Shown piece by piece: positions 12,516 through 25,384 of a stretch of 64,000 bases of DNA. The stretch is taken from assembly GCA_036785705.1 (NCBI GenBank), contig JAWUZG010000970.1, positions 881,501-945,500 of the forward strand. The letters are read 5' to 3'. Made by a program: the position numbers and the translations under genes. Numbering within the stretch: position 1 is the first letter of the stretch; every line of letters begins with the position of its first letter. Below the pieces are notes generated by a model. That model saw nothing but the letters and a program-made list of their open reading frames with translations, was not told where the DNA came from and ran no database searches. The DNA is from Acanthornis magna. Taxonomy: Eukaryota > Chordata > Aves > Passeriformes > Acanthizidae.

Positions 12516-13210
12516 ACTAAAGTTTGTGGGCCATGCCTAGTTGAGGAAGGCAACTGATAAGTTGCAGGACAGGGCTGTTTCTCTGACCATTGCAGAAAAG
12601 AACCTGGAGGTCCTCTTGGACAGGTTAGATGTAGTCAGCTGTGTGCAGTTGCAGCAAAGTCAACATAGTCGGCTGTATTAGCAAGAGTGCAGCCTGCAGG
12701 TTGAGGGAAGTGATGTTTCCTCTCCCTGTGGTATTTGTGTCCAGATTGTGACTGGCTTCACAATACAGGGAAGGTATTGTCCTGTGGGTGGTCAGGCAAG
12801 TGGAGGGCATGTCCTATGAGAAGAACTAGGAGAAATGAGTTCGTTCAGAGTTAGTAAGAGGAGGCAGTGGGAGGATCATTTTCCTGTCTACGGCTGCTTA
12901 ATGGGCGGGCGGAGACAAGAAAGAGATAAACCCTTCAAGGAGATGTACACTGATAGGACAAGATGCAATATAGACATACTGAAACAAGAGTAGTTCTGAT
13001 TAGAGATCAGAAAAAATTCCTTCACCATGAGAATGATTAAATGCTGGCACAGGTGTCCAAAGGGAAGTTGTGGAATCTCCATCCTTGAAAATACTCAAAA
13101 CTTGTCTGGACAATGTCCTTCATAGCATAATCTAATTAAATCTGCTTTGAGATGGAGTTGGAATAGAGATTTCCAAATGTCCCTTAGAACTAAAAGTCTT
13201 CAATTCTGTA
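12516..13210 (+). mobile_element. Second, more diverged CR1 fragment, plus strand
   Basis: Directly after the first CR1 tail begins another CR1 in the same orientation. Recognisable parts in order are the reverse-transcriptase C-terminal region (GAACCTGGAGGTCCTCTTGG, TTGCAGCAAAGTCAAC), the stretch with AGAAAAAATTCCTTCACCAT, and the 3' untranslated region with GTTGTGGAATCTCCATCC and a decayed GATGGAGTTGGAATAGAG. No clear terminal octamer array remains. It is more diverged than its neighbour, so the left copy may have inserted next to or into it. Confidence 0.8.
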
Positions 13211-16200
13211 CTAGAAAATTGAGTGTAGTCTTAACATTTGTTTCTACACTATCAAAAATGGTTGGCCTTTTTTTGAGAAAATTGGTTGCCATGTAGTAGT
13301 AATCATCCAGCAATATTACCTTTGTAGCTGGGTGGATTTTAAAGATATAGAATTGTTTCCTGGCATGTCACTTGCTGGGCGCAGAGGAGAGAGGAGAAGA
13401 AAAAAATCAAAAAACAAAATTGCATGGCTAAATGCAGAAGGATTCAGTAAGTACCACTGAACCCAAATTAGTCTGTGGTGACAGCTTTCTCCCAAGTTGC
13501 CTCCTGGTGTCCTCTGTGCTGATTCTTATGTAAGTCACATTAAAGCCATTAAAAATTATGAGTAGTTGTAGAACGTAACATAAAAAGTCATATTACAATT
13601 GATGTAATGTACTGCTATCTGGGAATTTTCATAAACTATTACAGTATAATGGTGCCTGCTAGCACTGCTATAATTAATTTAAGATAGCATTTCCACTAAA
13701 CCCCCTTTTTTTCCAGAGCTTCTACATCTGATAAAAATTCCTCCCAGGCTGAAACTAGGTACACAGGGTCTTGACTGCGAAATTAATTATTCACAAAACA
13801 TTAACAGAAGAAAATATGATAATTTCTTATGACATTTTAAAATGGGCATTGTTTTACTAAAATAAATGCAGCAAGTGGAAGCTAGAAGTGACAAATGGCT
13901 GCTCGCTTTCACAGGAAGGGGAAAGAAGTGTCAGCAGTGATAGAGTTGCACAAGGAGATTACAACAGCTGTGGATTGCACCTCCTTTTTGCTGGCTATTC
14001 AGCCTCAATAAAATTTCACATTTTAAACCAATACTTTGATTTACTGTATCTTTCTTTTTATGCTTAACAAAAATGTGCCTATGGATTTTTCTTTGGCGTA
14101 CAATAATAGTGGAAGAGAACTGTTTTAAATGTTTCAAAACCAGTTTTCTTTTCTTGATCTTTATTTTCTTTCTTGAAATCCTGATATCAAATAATTAAGA
14201 ATCAAGTAGTCATTTTACAGAACAAATGAAAGTTTATAGTCCTGTTAGGAAAAATAACAAACCTCGGCAATAATTCTGTTATAGTCACTGAAGATACAAA
14301 TGTTCTATTGGAGGAACATCAAATATTGACAAGTAGACTGTGGTTTTGAAAGAAATCTCTTCATATGCTGCCTGCCAGCAGAATGTAACACCCTTCCAGC
14401 CTCAGCCTCTTCCAGTTAGTAACTGGGCCTTTGTTACTTTTACGTCAATGAGGACTCTCAGACCTCAAGCTTTAACCAGTTTGTCTCTCCACATCCAGTC
14501 CATTGCTTTTGGCATTGATTCCCCTCCCAGCTATTCTCCATTATGGAGGACAAGAAGAAGCCATGGAGAGAAATTCCTTACCCAGCTCATCCGTGAAGTG
14601 TCATGGGATGTTCTCAGATGAACATGGGTGAGGACAGATTAACACGGAAAGGAGCAAAGGCTGCTGCTGAAGAGATTATAGGCTTTCTTTTAAGATGTCT
14701 GGTTTTGGAGATTCATTGCTCAGTGAGACTGGAGACAATGAGCTTGCAAGAGAACAAAGGGCAGTTTGGTCATGGTGACTTGGAGCAATCAAGGGACTTG
14801 GAACATGCGGAATCCGGAGAATTAAAACTCCACAAAAGCACATGACTATCAGAAATTTAATGGTGTAATTCAATAATGCAAAATACATTATTTGTATCAT
14901 GTCAGTTGGTTTTATAACTGTTCAGAAATTGCTTCAGTTGGAGTCTATTTTAGGGAATGAATGCAAACAATGGTATTTGGATCTTGATAGATATTTGAAC
15001 TTCCCTAAGGATCAGTAGGATGCAGTTTTGGGTTTTTTGATTTGTTGTGAAAAGAAGCTTTTTCAAGAAACTTTCTCGATTCCTTCTTGTCAGTATTCCT
15101 ACTATAGATTTTAAACAAACTATGCAGAATTTTGTCTTCTTTCCTTTCCTAAACCCACCATCATATCCATATTCACATTCATGTTCACGTTCCTATTCAT
15201 ATTCATTCTGAGAGAGCTGTGTGTTTATTCAGTAATCACTGTGATGCTTGGTCAAATCAGTTGAGATTCATATAAAAGAATCAAAGGAGTTTTAAATACA
15301 AAATGATTTTATATGTTAATATGAAATTTCAGAAGAATATTATAACTGCACACTAGTGTTTATTTTTCTAAATATTTTAATAATTATATATACATGTTTG
15401 ATGAAATCTTAAAACAGTTTTAGAGGGAAATGGGAGAAAGGTTCAAAGCCCAAATTTCATTTTGATGGCAGACTGCATTGCTTACAGGTGTTCTGTTCTT
15501 TGTCACCTACACTTCAGGATTTGAATACAGTAGCAATAACTTCTATGAAAGCCTATATTCTAAGAAAGGTTCATCACTGAAAGGACCTTGAACATTAATA
15601 CAAAAACTTGTCAACTTCCAGATGATGTTGAAGAGTGATATGATATATATTAGTACAATTTTGTTCAAATTAGTAATATTTGCTCCAGGGACAGTTTTTA
15701 AGAAAAATCCCCCTTCAATCTAGGTTCAGACCACTAGCTACAAAACCATATTTCATGTTGATGTACAAACTAATTTTGAGATCATGAACCATAATTCATT
15801 TAAGTATCTGTCAATAATCGTTATACACTCTGACTGATTACGGTGTAGGAAGCCATGTTTGAACTTTCTTATCAGATAGTAGCAAGTAAATTGTATTTTT
15901 TTTCGTGAACATGATTGCTAAATTCAAATGTTAGGGGAAAAAATGCATATATATGGATAGTTGAACATTTAAATGGAATTGACTAATCAGAACTTTCATT
16001 TGAACTACAGGATTTATATACCTTAATGGTAAAACTGGATTATTTTGAAAATCTTTTCTTGCTCCTGAAAATGTGACATTAAGGTTGAATGCTTTCTGTG
16101 TAGGTCTTAACAGCTGGACATGCAAGAAGATCTCAGGTTTTACTCACCCTTTTGAATATATTGTGTAAATATGACATCTGTACATCTGCTTTAAAACAGA

Positions 16201-16849
16201 GACCTTGATTTATGAAAGTGGTCATAGTATTTACTTTAAACATAATTTTGGTGGTTATGATTGACCAGAAGATTTTACCAGCCTTAGGATAAAACTGAAA
16301 ATGTGAGATATATGTATTAGCTACAATTTTAGCATAGTATTTTGCACAGTGTATTTGAAAGTTCATGAAAAGAGTTTCCTATTCCTAGGAATTTATAGGC
16401 TATTTCCTTTTGAGATGACAGAATAGATAGGTACTGAGCATTCTGATTTGAATTTTACCTACAAAAAAATCATTATTGTCAAGGCAGAATTAATCTGTTT
16501 GAGGGGTTTTTTTTCCTCATTTCATCAGGAATGAAAAAGGCTAACTATGTTGAATGCTCTTAATTCTAATTCTACATTACAGCTAGTTATCCATGGGTAA
16601 AATGAAGTAATTTCCATGTTTTGAGTCTGAGCAAATACCATTCATGTTTTGGGGTCTGAGACAGCCACAGTTCTTCAACTAATTTCACTGGGAAAACAGT
16701 GTTGGAAGTTATATATCATTCCACCATCTCCCTTTATTTCAAGAAGCAGCAAACAACACTCATATCTAATTTGACATACAGATTGAGGTGGATTAGCTAC
16801 TACTTGGATTTATACTAGAATATAATCCCTATTTCCTGTTCTACACACA
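13211..16849. other. Intergenic DNA, no gene seen
   Basis: Mostly AT-rich. The parts at about 13850-14110 and 14340-14850 have higher sequence complexity and fewer A/T runs, and give plus-strand frames of 80-93 codons. No domain is recognised. They could be conserved noncoding sequence or chance. Confidence 0.35.
15171..15208. repeat. Degenerate hexamer repeat (ATTCAT-like)
   Basis: Six or so imperfect units of the type ATTCAY/GTTCAY in tandem, for example ATTCACATTCATGTTCACG. This is a decayed microsatellite or minisatellite of about 38 bases. Confidence 0.75.
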
Positions 16850-17240
16850 TGGGATCAAAAAAAAAAGTGGCTGGAAAAGACCCCAGGAGGTCACCTGCCC
16901 CATCTCTCACCCCCAGGGCAGAATCAGCAATATATAAACCCTTCCTGACCCTATTTGTCCTGCTTGCTTTTAAAGACAGTGCAGTGGCAGAAAAAAAAAT
17001 CTTCCTAGGAAGCCCACCCTGTTTCTTCATTATCTTATCATGGTGAGGTTTTCCTGATGCTTAACTTAAGTCTCCGTTGCTGCAGTTTAGTCATACAAGT
17101 GGTCTTATTGCCAGTGAAAATGGAGAACAGTTTACTGCATTCCACATTGTGGCAGGCTGCGGCTTATTTGAAGATGAGTATGTCTCCAGTGAGTATCCTC
17201 TTTATAATTCCCAATCATCACGGGAGAAAGGATCTAGCAG
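16850..17240 (-). mobile_element. Ancient CR1-type LINE 3' fragment, minus strand
   Basis: On the plus strand this reads as the reverse complement of an old amniote CR1 lineage: GGCTGGAAAAGACCCCAGG and CACCTGCCCC, then CCAGGGCAGAATCAGCAATA, ACCCTTCCTGACC, CTCCGTTGCTGCAGTTTA, and AATGGAGAACAGTTTACTG. The order is that of the 3' untranslated region running back into the ORF end. Similar copies are familiar to me from turtle and crocodilian genomes as well as birds, so the insertion probably predates modern birds. It is highly diverged, with A-run expansions at 16858-16867 and 16989-16998. Confidence 0.75.
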
Positions 17241-18581
17241 CAACATGAAGAAGTAGTTAAGGGCCATTCCATTTTGGGGTGGCACAATTTTATGCTACAT
17301 ATAAGTGACCGTAAAACCACAACTGAGGAAATCACAGATATTCAAATTTTTCCAAGTGCAATACACATTATACACAATACACATTCTCTACTGTCAAGAG
17401 AAAGACAGAAACTGAGTCTACAACAAATGAAAGCAAATGTCTGACTACAGAACACATCCTAAAAGAGTTGTAATTTTCCAGGTGAGTACCTAATCCTGTA
17501 TGAAGCCCCTGTTCTGCTCAAGAGATATCAAGGAGTAGTTGGAGAGTATCTCCGATATTTCTGAATACTCTCAGTAGGTGATGAGCATATTAATGCCCTA
17601 TCTTTTTATTTAATGAATCACTGTTAAACAACCAGAACTAAATTACTATTTGCATCATACTTACATGCCTTTGATTCAACTTTATTTCATACTGTCAGAA
17701 AGAGTTGAAAAAAAGTTAAAATGAAGTTTCTGTGCTAGCTCACCCAGGAGACTTTGAAATGTATCTTCATAAGACTTTCCTCCAGTAAATCTTGATCACA
17801 TATCATTTGGTGGAAAGTGAGACACAGTGGGATAGGGAGGAGGGGCACTTCAAGAAAACTGTTTTTAAATGAAAGTGTAGGTGTGCAGATGATGATTTAA
17901 AGTTTTTTCTAAATTAATCCACTTTATCAGGAGCTTCACTGAATCCCCAGAACACTATTGTCAGGGCACGACCACTGACATCTCTCATCCTGTGTAGCTC
18001 TTGTGTAATTGCCTTGTTCCATTGCTTCAGCTTTGGTTGGAAGGCGTTAAAAAATTTAGTAAGTACTGCTACATAATCTTTACTTGGTATCTACTTGCTT
18101 TCAAGAGTACAGTGATCTCCTATTTCCTGCCTGGAACTTTTTAATTTTGCACCTGGCTTGTGAAACAGATTCCTAGGCAGCTTTAATTATTTAACAAAAA
18201 CACCAACTTGGCATTCTGCAACATCAGAGTCTCTTGTTAAATAAAATGTAACTAAGTAAACATGAGAGTCTCATCCCTCCTCTTCCTCAGTTCCTTTATG
18301 AAAGATGAGAATAAATGTATCGACCTTTCCTGCTTCCAGTACAAACACTGAACTGTTTTTTTCCTAAATTTTCTTCTTTGTAATCAGGAAATTTTTATAA
18401 TACAGGGCCTGATAAGTCGATAAACTGAGGCTTCATTTTAATTTATTTGCAAACAGCAGCATTGCCTCCAATATGTTGGAGGTCATATGGATATTCCACT
18501 ATGCATAAAGTTTATGGCAAGTCCTTTTTTTTTAGAAGTCAGGTGCCCTTTTGGAGACATGACTCCATTTAATAATTAGAA

Positions 18582-18668
18582 TATCATTTCACTTCAACTT
18601 GTATTGAATATTTCACTATCCATATGGAATTTGATATTTAAATTAGAACAAGTTGAAATGGAAAATAT
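18582..18668. repeat. Imperfect palindrome around CCATATGG
   Basis: Perfect 10-base arms TTCAACTTGT (18593-18602) and ACAAGTTGAA (18648-18657) flank a spacer of 45 bases. The spacer's middle, CCATATGG at 18620-18627, is itself a palindrome, and scattered complementary bases continue between it and the arms. The segment could fold as a hairpin or cruciform. It may be a relic of a short inverted-repeat element, but no target-site duplication was identified. Confidence 0.5.
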
Positions 18669-21429
18669 CAGCTAAAAGATTCAGGGAGAAATGTTCTTTT
18701 TTACTCAGGAAGAAAATAATCACCTTTCTGTAATTCCAATTAATCCTAAAATACTATAAATAGGCCTGCTGATTACTAGTAACATTGCTGATTACTAGGG
18801 GGTGTTTGGTGCTTTCAGTACCAAAACTCTTTATTCATAGTTATGTGTTTTCTCCAGCTGGAACATTTTTCTAGAACAGATGAAGAAAATAACTATAGGA
18901 TTGTATTTAAAAAAAAACTAGAGCATTAAAGGCTGTTTTGGTTTCTGTGTCTGAGAACAGGTCTGGGCAGCAGAAATGAGGACAGAGTTTGTCTGTCCTG
19001 TGCTCTCAACTGCCCAACTCCTGGACCTAATCAAGCACCAAGATGGAAAAAAAAGTTAGATTAGGGAGCAGACCCAACTGGAGGAGAACTGTCAAGGACA
19101 ATGTTGTAATAACTGGCTGACAAGAGGGAGGTGGAGATTATGATTGAGAGCAGAGCAAGGATGAGGCAAACAGCATCTTTCATGGTCTGCTCGTCTGCTT
19201 TTTTAATGGAAGGCTGTTGGGAAAGGGAGGGAAAAGAGAGGTATGAATAGTTATTTTAGTTTGTGGTGTCATTGCAGAGCACAACACTGATCCTTTGCAG
19301 AGTTGTCACAGTAATATAGGAAAAAATTAAATGTAAGTAATGTATCTATAACAGTATATATAAAATAAGGGATTCTGGAAACAACTAATTAATTTAAGCC
19401 ACTTATCTTTTTTACTGGCAAATTGCAGGAGTATTTTGTCCTCATTTTCTTCTCACTGCCATTCCAGCTCTATCCTCTTTAATGATCTCCCTGCTGTTTT
19501 GACTCTGAATGCTCTTAACCACATACAAAGGTTGTCTTTCTTTCTCCTATCAGTATCATCCAAAGGTACAGCAACTGATACCAGGAGGGATAAACTACTG
19601 ACTTTTGCTCTTGCATGTATTTAGGACTGACAAGATGGCAGTACATCCGCCTCATCATCTAGCCTAGAATGTTCTCAAGCTGCAGTATTTTTAATGCTGA
19701 AACTCTGGAGTTAAATGGAGACCAAACTTTGATTTTTGAAGCCTGTCATTACTTTATTAATCATTAATCACCAAAAATCAAATAAATAAATGCTTGTTTT
19801 AGGAAAACAAGCTGCAGGCTTCAGACAGGTAAATTGTCAGTGATCCTTTCTATAAGCATATGTGTGTCTATGTAAAGATAGATGAGGAAATGTTCACAAT
19901 GGTACCTGCTCAATAGAGTGGTGCAATTTGTGGCTTAACAGAGATTTGCTGAAGGAACGTCAAGGTTTCTGACTTGGGGAAAACATTGTGGTCACATCTT
20001 GCCAAGCACACTGATAAAAATCAGCTTTTGTGTTTCTTTATTTCAGGAAAAAGCTCTTTAGGGATTGCTGGATTGAAAAATGACAGATGTTTCAGCTCTT
20101 GAAGTTGTTGAGGAAGGATTGAACAGGAGAATTAAAAATAATATTTAAGTGCCTAAAGAGAGGTTCGCAAACAGAATGTGATCTTTTATATAAAGTCTTC
20201 TTTAGCAGAGGATGAAGAGATTTGTTTGCCAATGTAATAAACTAGTGAATGAACAGGACTCTGTTCCTGTCAAATGAAGTTGGAAGATTGGTCAGTTGAA
20301 GTGGAGATACTTGGATTTTTATCCCAACATTCAAATTGTGTTTTGCTAAACTGTCACACATAATAAGTGCAATGTGAAAAGCTAATGTGTTTTCCCCAAG
20401 CAAAGGAAAGGTAATATTTAACCTCATGTCAAAGTAAACATTTAGATGGTTGTTCATGATTTTATTAATATTTTTAATATAGTAAGTTTATGAATCAAAA
20501 TGCTATGTGATAAAGAAGAAAAATAAAATTATCAATACATTTTCATGAATTCTGCCAACTTTCCAGTCATTCATTACAGGTGGGATTATCAAAACACTTC
20601 AGCCTTAGGCTATTGCTCCCATTGTCATCAATGTTTGTCATCTGGAGAGGGCCTCACTGACTGCCTTTGTTTTTGCAGGAGACAGGATGATCCAGGCCCA
20701 TCCCTTTTTTATCCTCTTTCACATGCCCAATTTAGGACTAACCACAGTATCAAAGTGTCAGGTATAGATATTGGAATATACAACTCTTTGTAATACAGGA
20801 TGCAGTCATGCCTAATTTGCATAGCCTAACTGTGTTTGAATGCCCTCACAATGGCATACAACAGTCATTATAATGAAAAAGACTAAAAATACCTTTCCAG
20901 GGCAATATTCAAGTTAGTTAAATTTTTAGAGATGCTTTGTACTATGGGTTTCAGAGCTGGATAAGACACGTGGGTGGCACAGGGCTATAGTCTATCCCAT
21001 TGATCCACTCTTTTGACAGGTGGTAGATGTCCAGGTTAAGCTGTTGCCTGATTGTTATTGACACATTGTGGATAGGGAATGAGCAGATGCAGCTCTCCAG
21101 GCAGAGGGATCCGTGGGCTGGAACAGCAAGACCCTCTCAAAAGATCTTACAGATGACAATGCTTCAGCTGCAATTTGCATTATTCTGTTTATTATTTATT
21201 TTGTTGATAAGGCTAAATCGTGAGAAGGGTTGGAATCTGCTCTTACACACAGTATGTACACCCTTTCAGAGTGTAATGGATACTTATTGTCAGAGAGGCT
21301 GGGAAAAATTATGTCACATACATACAGAGGTTTGGCTTTTTCTTTCAGGCACAGATTTTAGTACACCTTTGGAACTGACTGAGAGATATCCAGGGGGCAG
21401 AATTGTGGTGCTGTTGTTGCATCTGGGAT

Positions 21430-21493
21430 TATTTTCCCCTTTCCTCTCTTCTCTTTTTTTTTCCTTTCTTTTTGGATTTTTTTTTTTTCTTTA
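21430..21493. repeat. Polypyrimidine tract
   Basis: About 64 bases of almost pure T/C, including long T runs, followed by an AAATAAATAAA stretch on the same strand. It is low-complexity sequence. Confidence 0.8.
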
Positions 21494-22329
21494 AATAAAT
21501 AAACAGGGAGGATATTAGAGATTTAAAACAAAGTTGTAAATTTAAAACAACCTCTCTCCATAATGAATTGTCAGTTACTTATTGATTTTTTTTAGCTACA
21601 CGGTCTGTAAACATTTCAAATTAAGTGTGTCTTGCCATGCTGGTCCCCTGCTTGAAGGTAATGTTACCAAAACCCCCTCCAAAGCCAGATGCAAGGGCCT
21701 TTGCTGAGATGTTTTTGTGCATGAGGAGGCTGCCACCAGCTCTACTCCATGCACACCCAGTAGCACTGTGCGAATGGGAGCAGGAAGAGAGCAAGGGAGC
21801 TCATCTTCCCTGCATTAGTTTATCATTTTTTGTCATTTTTGCCCTTTCCATCTTGCCTGTACCCAAGAGGTCAGCATGTGAAAAGCACTATATAGTGTAA
21901 ACATCGCTGTGAAATAGCTAATTTGCCACAGTGGCAGGGGGTCTCATTGCTACTCCTCTACCTCCTTTTTCTTTCAAACATTTGACAGCACTTCCTCCTC
22001 CTGCCACCTCCTGACCTGAATCAGGGACACAACGTGTGATCATTTGTTCATCAATTATGTAACATCAGCAGGACAGGAGGTTTTCCAGGGTCTGGATCCC
22101 CCCCGCCCTTTTCCCCAAATCTTTCCTCTCTTCTAAAACTTTACCATAACACAAGGAAAAATAAAATCAACACAAATCAAATCTTCCCAAAGACCATGTG
22201 AACATACTGACTGGGGGCAGTGGGAATGAGAGAGAGTGAACAGAAGGGTACGGATGTTTGTGGTTTTAACCTTTTTTTTGGTGTGTGAGTGCTGATTCCC
22301 ATGTACTGTCTGCATTGAGTCAGTGCAAA

Positions 22330-22870
22330 GTCTTCGTGCCAGTTCTTAGCCCTCTAGTGCCTGAGTTTTGTCACATCCACAGTTTTCTTTCTTTCTCCTG
22401 TAGCTTTTATGTGACCCCCGAGCTCATAATATTCCACACGCTGAGTGTCAGCTGAGTCCAAACAAAGAGACCTTTCTACTCTGGCAGAAATTCGTTAAAG
22501 TCTCCGGCATCAGAATTTACGGCAGCTTTCTTTTGAAATGCTTGACATTTCCTCACAATTTCTTAGATATACTTGGTGGGTAAAGTGCGTCATCTTTGTT
22601 TGAATTTATCACACATAATAAGCCATTTTCTCCCAGTTTAATGTCATCCCCTCGGTAACCAGGAGGTCGGAGGCAACAACGCAAAAACAGCAAATTTGTC
22701 AATGGAATGTGTAAAGCTTAGTATAAATTTATCTTGTCCTAATCCCTTGGCCCCTTTTCATACCATGATTTTTCATATGCATATGAGAATTTTCAGAGTA
22801 TTGGTTTCTCACACATTTCACTGCCTGTGGACAGAGCTGAAATACAGGCTGAGCTGTCAACTTCCATCAA
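22330..22870. promoter_or_regulatory. Candidate conserved noncoding/regulatory segment
   Basis: High-complexity noncoding sequence with several CpGs in an AT-rich setting and no recognisable transposon. It contains a perfect 12-base palindrome CATATGCATATG at 22774-22785, which holds octamer-like (POU) half-sites, and a TEAD-like ATTCCAC near 22430. Stop codons interrupt all frames, so it is not an obvious exon. Enhancer function is inferred from composition only. Confidence 0.25.
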
Positions 22871-23104
22871 GGCAAATTAAAAAAAAAAAAGGTTCCATAC
22901 AGTAAACTGTGTTTCACCCTCCCAACCTCCATGCTCTTTGAAGCTGAACACTGTTCCCTCTATATTTTTCTACTTGCATAGAACTCACCAGATTATCTGC
23001 AGAAATAAACTTAAATAAATAAAACTAATTGATACCTTTTCCCCCTCATGAACTGAAGTGAGTTTCACCGAGTCCCAGAAGTCCTGTTCTCTAGAATTCT
23101 ATTT

Positions 23105-23151
23105 AAATAGAAAGAAAAGAAGAAAGAAAGAATGAGGGAGAGAGAGAAAAG
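23105..23151. repeat. Purine (GAAA/GAGA)n tract
   Basis: About 47 bases of nearly pure A/G on the plus strand, with AAAG, AAGA and GAGA units. Confidence 0.8.
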
Positions 23152-23651
23152 ACTCTCAGTTTATGCCTCAGGTCATCCACGCAAAGACTTCAGATGGCAG
23201 TAAAACTCACAGAAAAATTCTCTGGGTGCTCTCTGCCTGCACCTAGCCATTGCTGTGACATTTCAAAGTGAAGATCTGCTGTTGCAGAGGTTGCCTAACT
23301 GTTTATTCTTAAAATAACTTTGAAACTTCAGGCTTGCTTCTTCTTAGAAATTGGGAAAAGGTCAGTACATTTATTAAAGGGATAAATAGCTGATGTTAAC
23401 TCTTAAAACAAGGTATCCCTGAAGACATTTACTGTAACCAGGAGTTACACTGAATTTTATTAGACCAATTTTGTGTGTTAAAGGAATCCTGTGATACTCC
23501 AGTAGTCCCAGGCTTAGTGTGATTTTTCAAGAGGTTTCCACACCAGTAGGAATAAACAGAAACAATTCCATAAATATTTCTCTAATTTATGAGCTGGGGA
23601 AAAAAGAGAATCACAAATTTGATCAAAATAGAAAAAAATCAGGTCTAGTGC

Positions 23652-23674
23652 TTTATTTATTTATTTATTTATTT
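23652..23674. repeat. (TTTA)n microsatellite
   Basis: Five to six perfect TTTA units. Confidence 0.85.
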
Positions 23675-25342
23675 TGTTGTGTTGTTCATGAAAAGCAGCT
23701 GGTGAAACAAACCAAAACCCAATAGTAAAACTATCCATCCTAGTTTAATTAAATAAAATCTTCTAATCTAGCTGAGGACTTCACCAGGGCAAGTTCTTAA
23801 ATGTGAATTTATCAATTTGGAGTCCAAAAGAAGTATCAAAGCAGAAACATATGACTCAAACGTCTACAATGTTAATAATCTTATGTTATAATCTGAATGT
23901 GTTACACCAAACATTTTCAGGGGTGGTGGGGTGAGGCTTTTTCAGTTTTAGTTTTTGCATGGGCAGCATCCTGTTAAACGGATGACAGGTGATAATGCAG
24001 AGTAACTTTACAGTCTTAACCACTATGTGATAGATGGACCTCCTCTGCTACATAACTATTAGACACCACATATCTTTTGGACAGTCAAATGTTATTTATA
24101 GATGTTATTTATATAAATTATTTATATGGTTTGCCAGTGGGAGCAGCACAGCAGGAATAGTTCAGTGTAATTTCCTTAGAAATGGTGAATGAGGTTTGAG
24201 AGGGTCTGAGACTCAGACAGTGTCCTGTTTCTCTTTTCATTTCCAGTCTCTTAACTACAAGCACAAAATCTTGTCAGGACAGTAATATTTCTGTTCCTGG
24301 TCTGCTCTAGAGCTAGGAGGGATAAAAAATACACAACAGTTTAAAAGAAAGGAAAAGTTGGTTGAGGAATCACAGGACTCATTGCTTTGGATTCTTGCTG
24401 ACTCTTCTAACCATTCATTTCTTCTGTGACACAGCTCTCCAGCTCTGCTTTTGTACTCTTGCATCACAGGTTGTTATCTTTAAAGTGAATGAAAGGAACC
24501 ATTTATTTACATGGAGTTTAGACATCATGGTGTTCTGTGTCAGTGCAGGCCTCTGAGACAATTTACAGGAACAGACTGGAGAAAAGGGCTCCAGCTTGTT
24601 TTCACTACCAACTTGGGTGACTATGTAATCAAAACAAGTGATAGTCAAATTTGGCACTTCAAGGGGATCAAAGATTTTCCCTGAGAATCAGACATTAAGG
24701 CATACCATTGGAAGTACTGTACAAGTAGTCAAGTACCCAAAAGGATTTTCATCCTATCCTGCAGCTCAGACACTTTGCTTTACTGGAAGCAATACTAGGG
24801 AAAACTGACAATCTCATCTGTTCTGGCAAGTCTCAGACTATTATTAAAAATCAGCCCACAGATAACTGTTTGGAAGCTAGGTTCTGTCTGGGGTTTGTGT
24901 TGCTTACTTCCTTATGAAAGGTTTGTAATAGCTGATAGGAAAAATAGATATTTCATATCATTTCACTGGATGCTTTAAACATGTTTTTAAAAGAGGAACA
25001 CTGATATTTTTTTAAAATATCTCTGACCAAAAATCTCCAGAATAATCACCAGAGACTAATGATTTTTTTGTTTGTTTTTTTTAAGGGGTGGGAGGGGGAG
25101 TTATTGATTAGAGACTTGTTCTTTTAGACATGCAATGCTTTTTGTAGTTACTTAAAACATAGTCCTATATGGTCCTGAGCTACTGCCTGATTTTCTCTTT
25201 TCTCAAACTATCATATAAATCTATTAAATTGGCCTTTATATACCTGACATATTAAGAATAAAACTAGAGATCTAGAACTGACAAAACACCTAATTTCTAC
25301 TTTCTTAGTAGACTTTTTTTTCTAATAGAATGAGCATATTTA

Positions 25343-25384
25343 ATCAACTATAATAAATAGTTGATCAACTATAATAAATAGTGA
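25343..25384. repeat. 21-base tandem duplication with internal palindrome
   Basis: Two adjacent copies of a 21-base unit starting ATCAACTATAATAAATAG, differing at the end of the second copy. The junction creates a perfect 14-base palindrome TAGTTGATCAACTA at 25358-25371. Confidence 0.85.

Larger units (their letters stand above)
17241..22329. other. Intergenic DNA without recognised genes or transposons
   Basis: About 5 kb. It includes the imperfect palindrome at 18582-18668 and a polypyrimidine tract at 21430-21493. The longest frame of the whole window, 155 codons at 21027-21494, ends by translating that tract into Phe/Leu and has no recognisable domain. Confidence 0.4.

Noticed and set aside
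20545..20793. Cysteine-rich 82-codon frame resembling a small zinc-binding peptide
   Set aside because: The cysteine spacing fits no finger family known to me, there is no promoter or homologue evidence, and it is within chance length.
21027..21494. Longest open frame in the window, 155 codons, plus strand
   Set aside because: No domain is recognisable, its C-terminal end is a translation of a polypyrimidine tract, and the length is near chance expectation for 64 kb.
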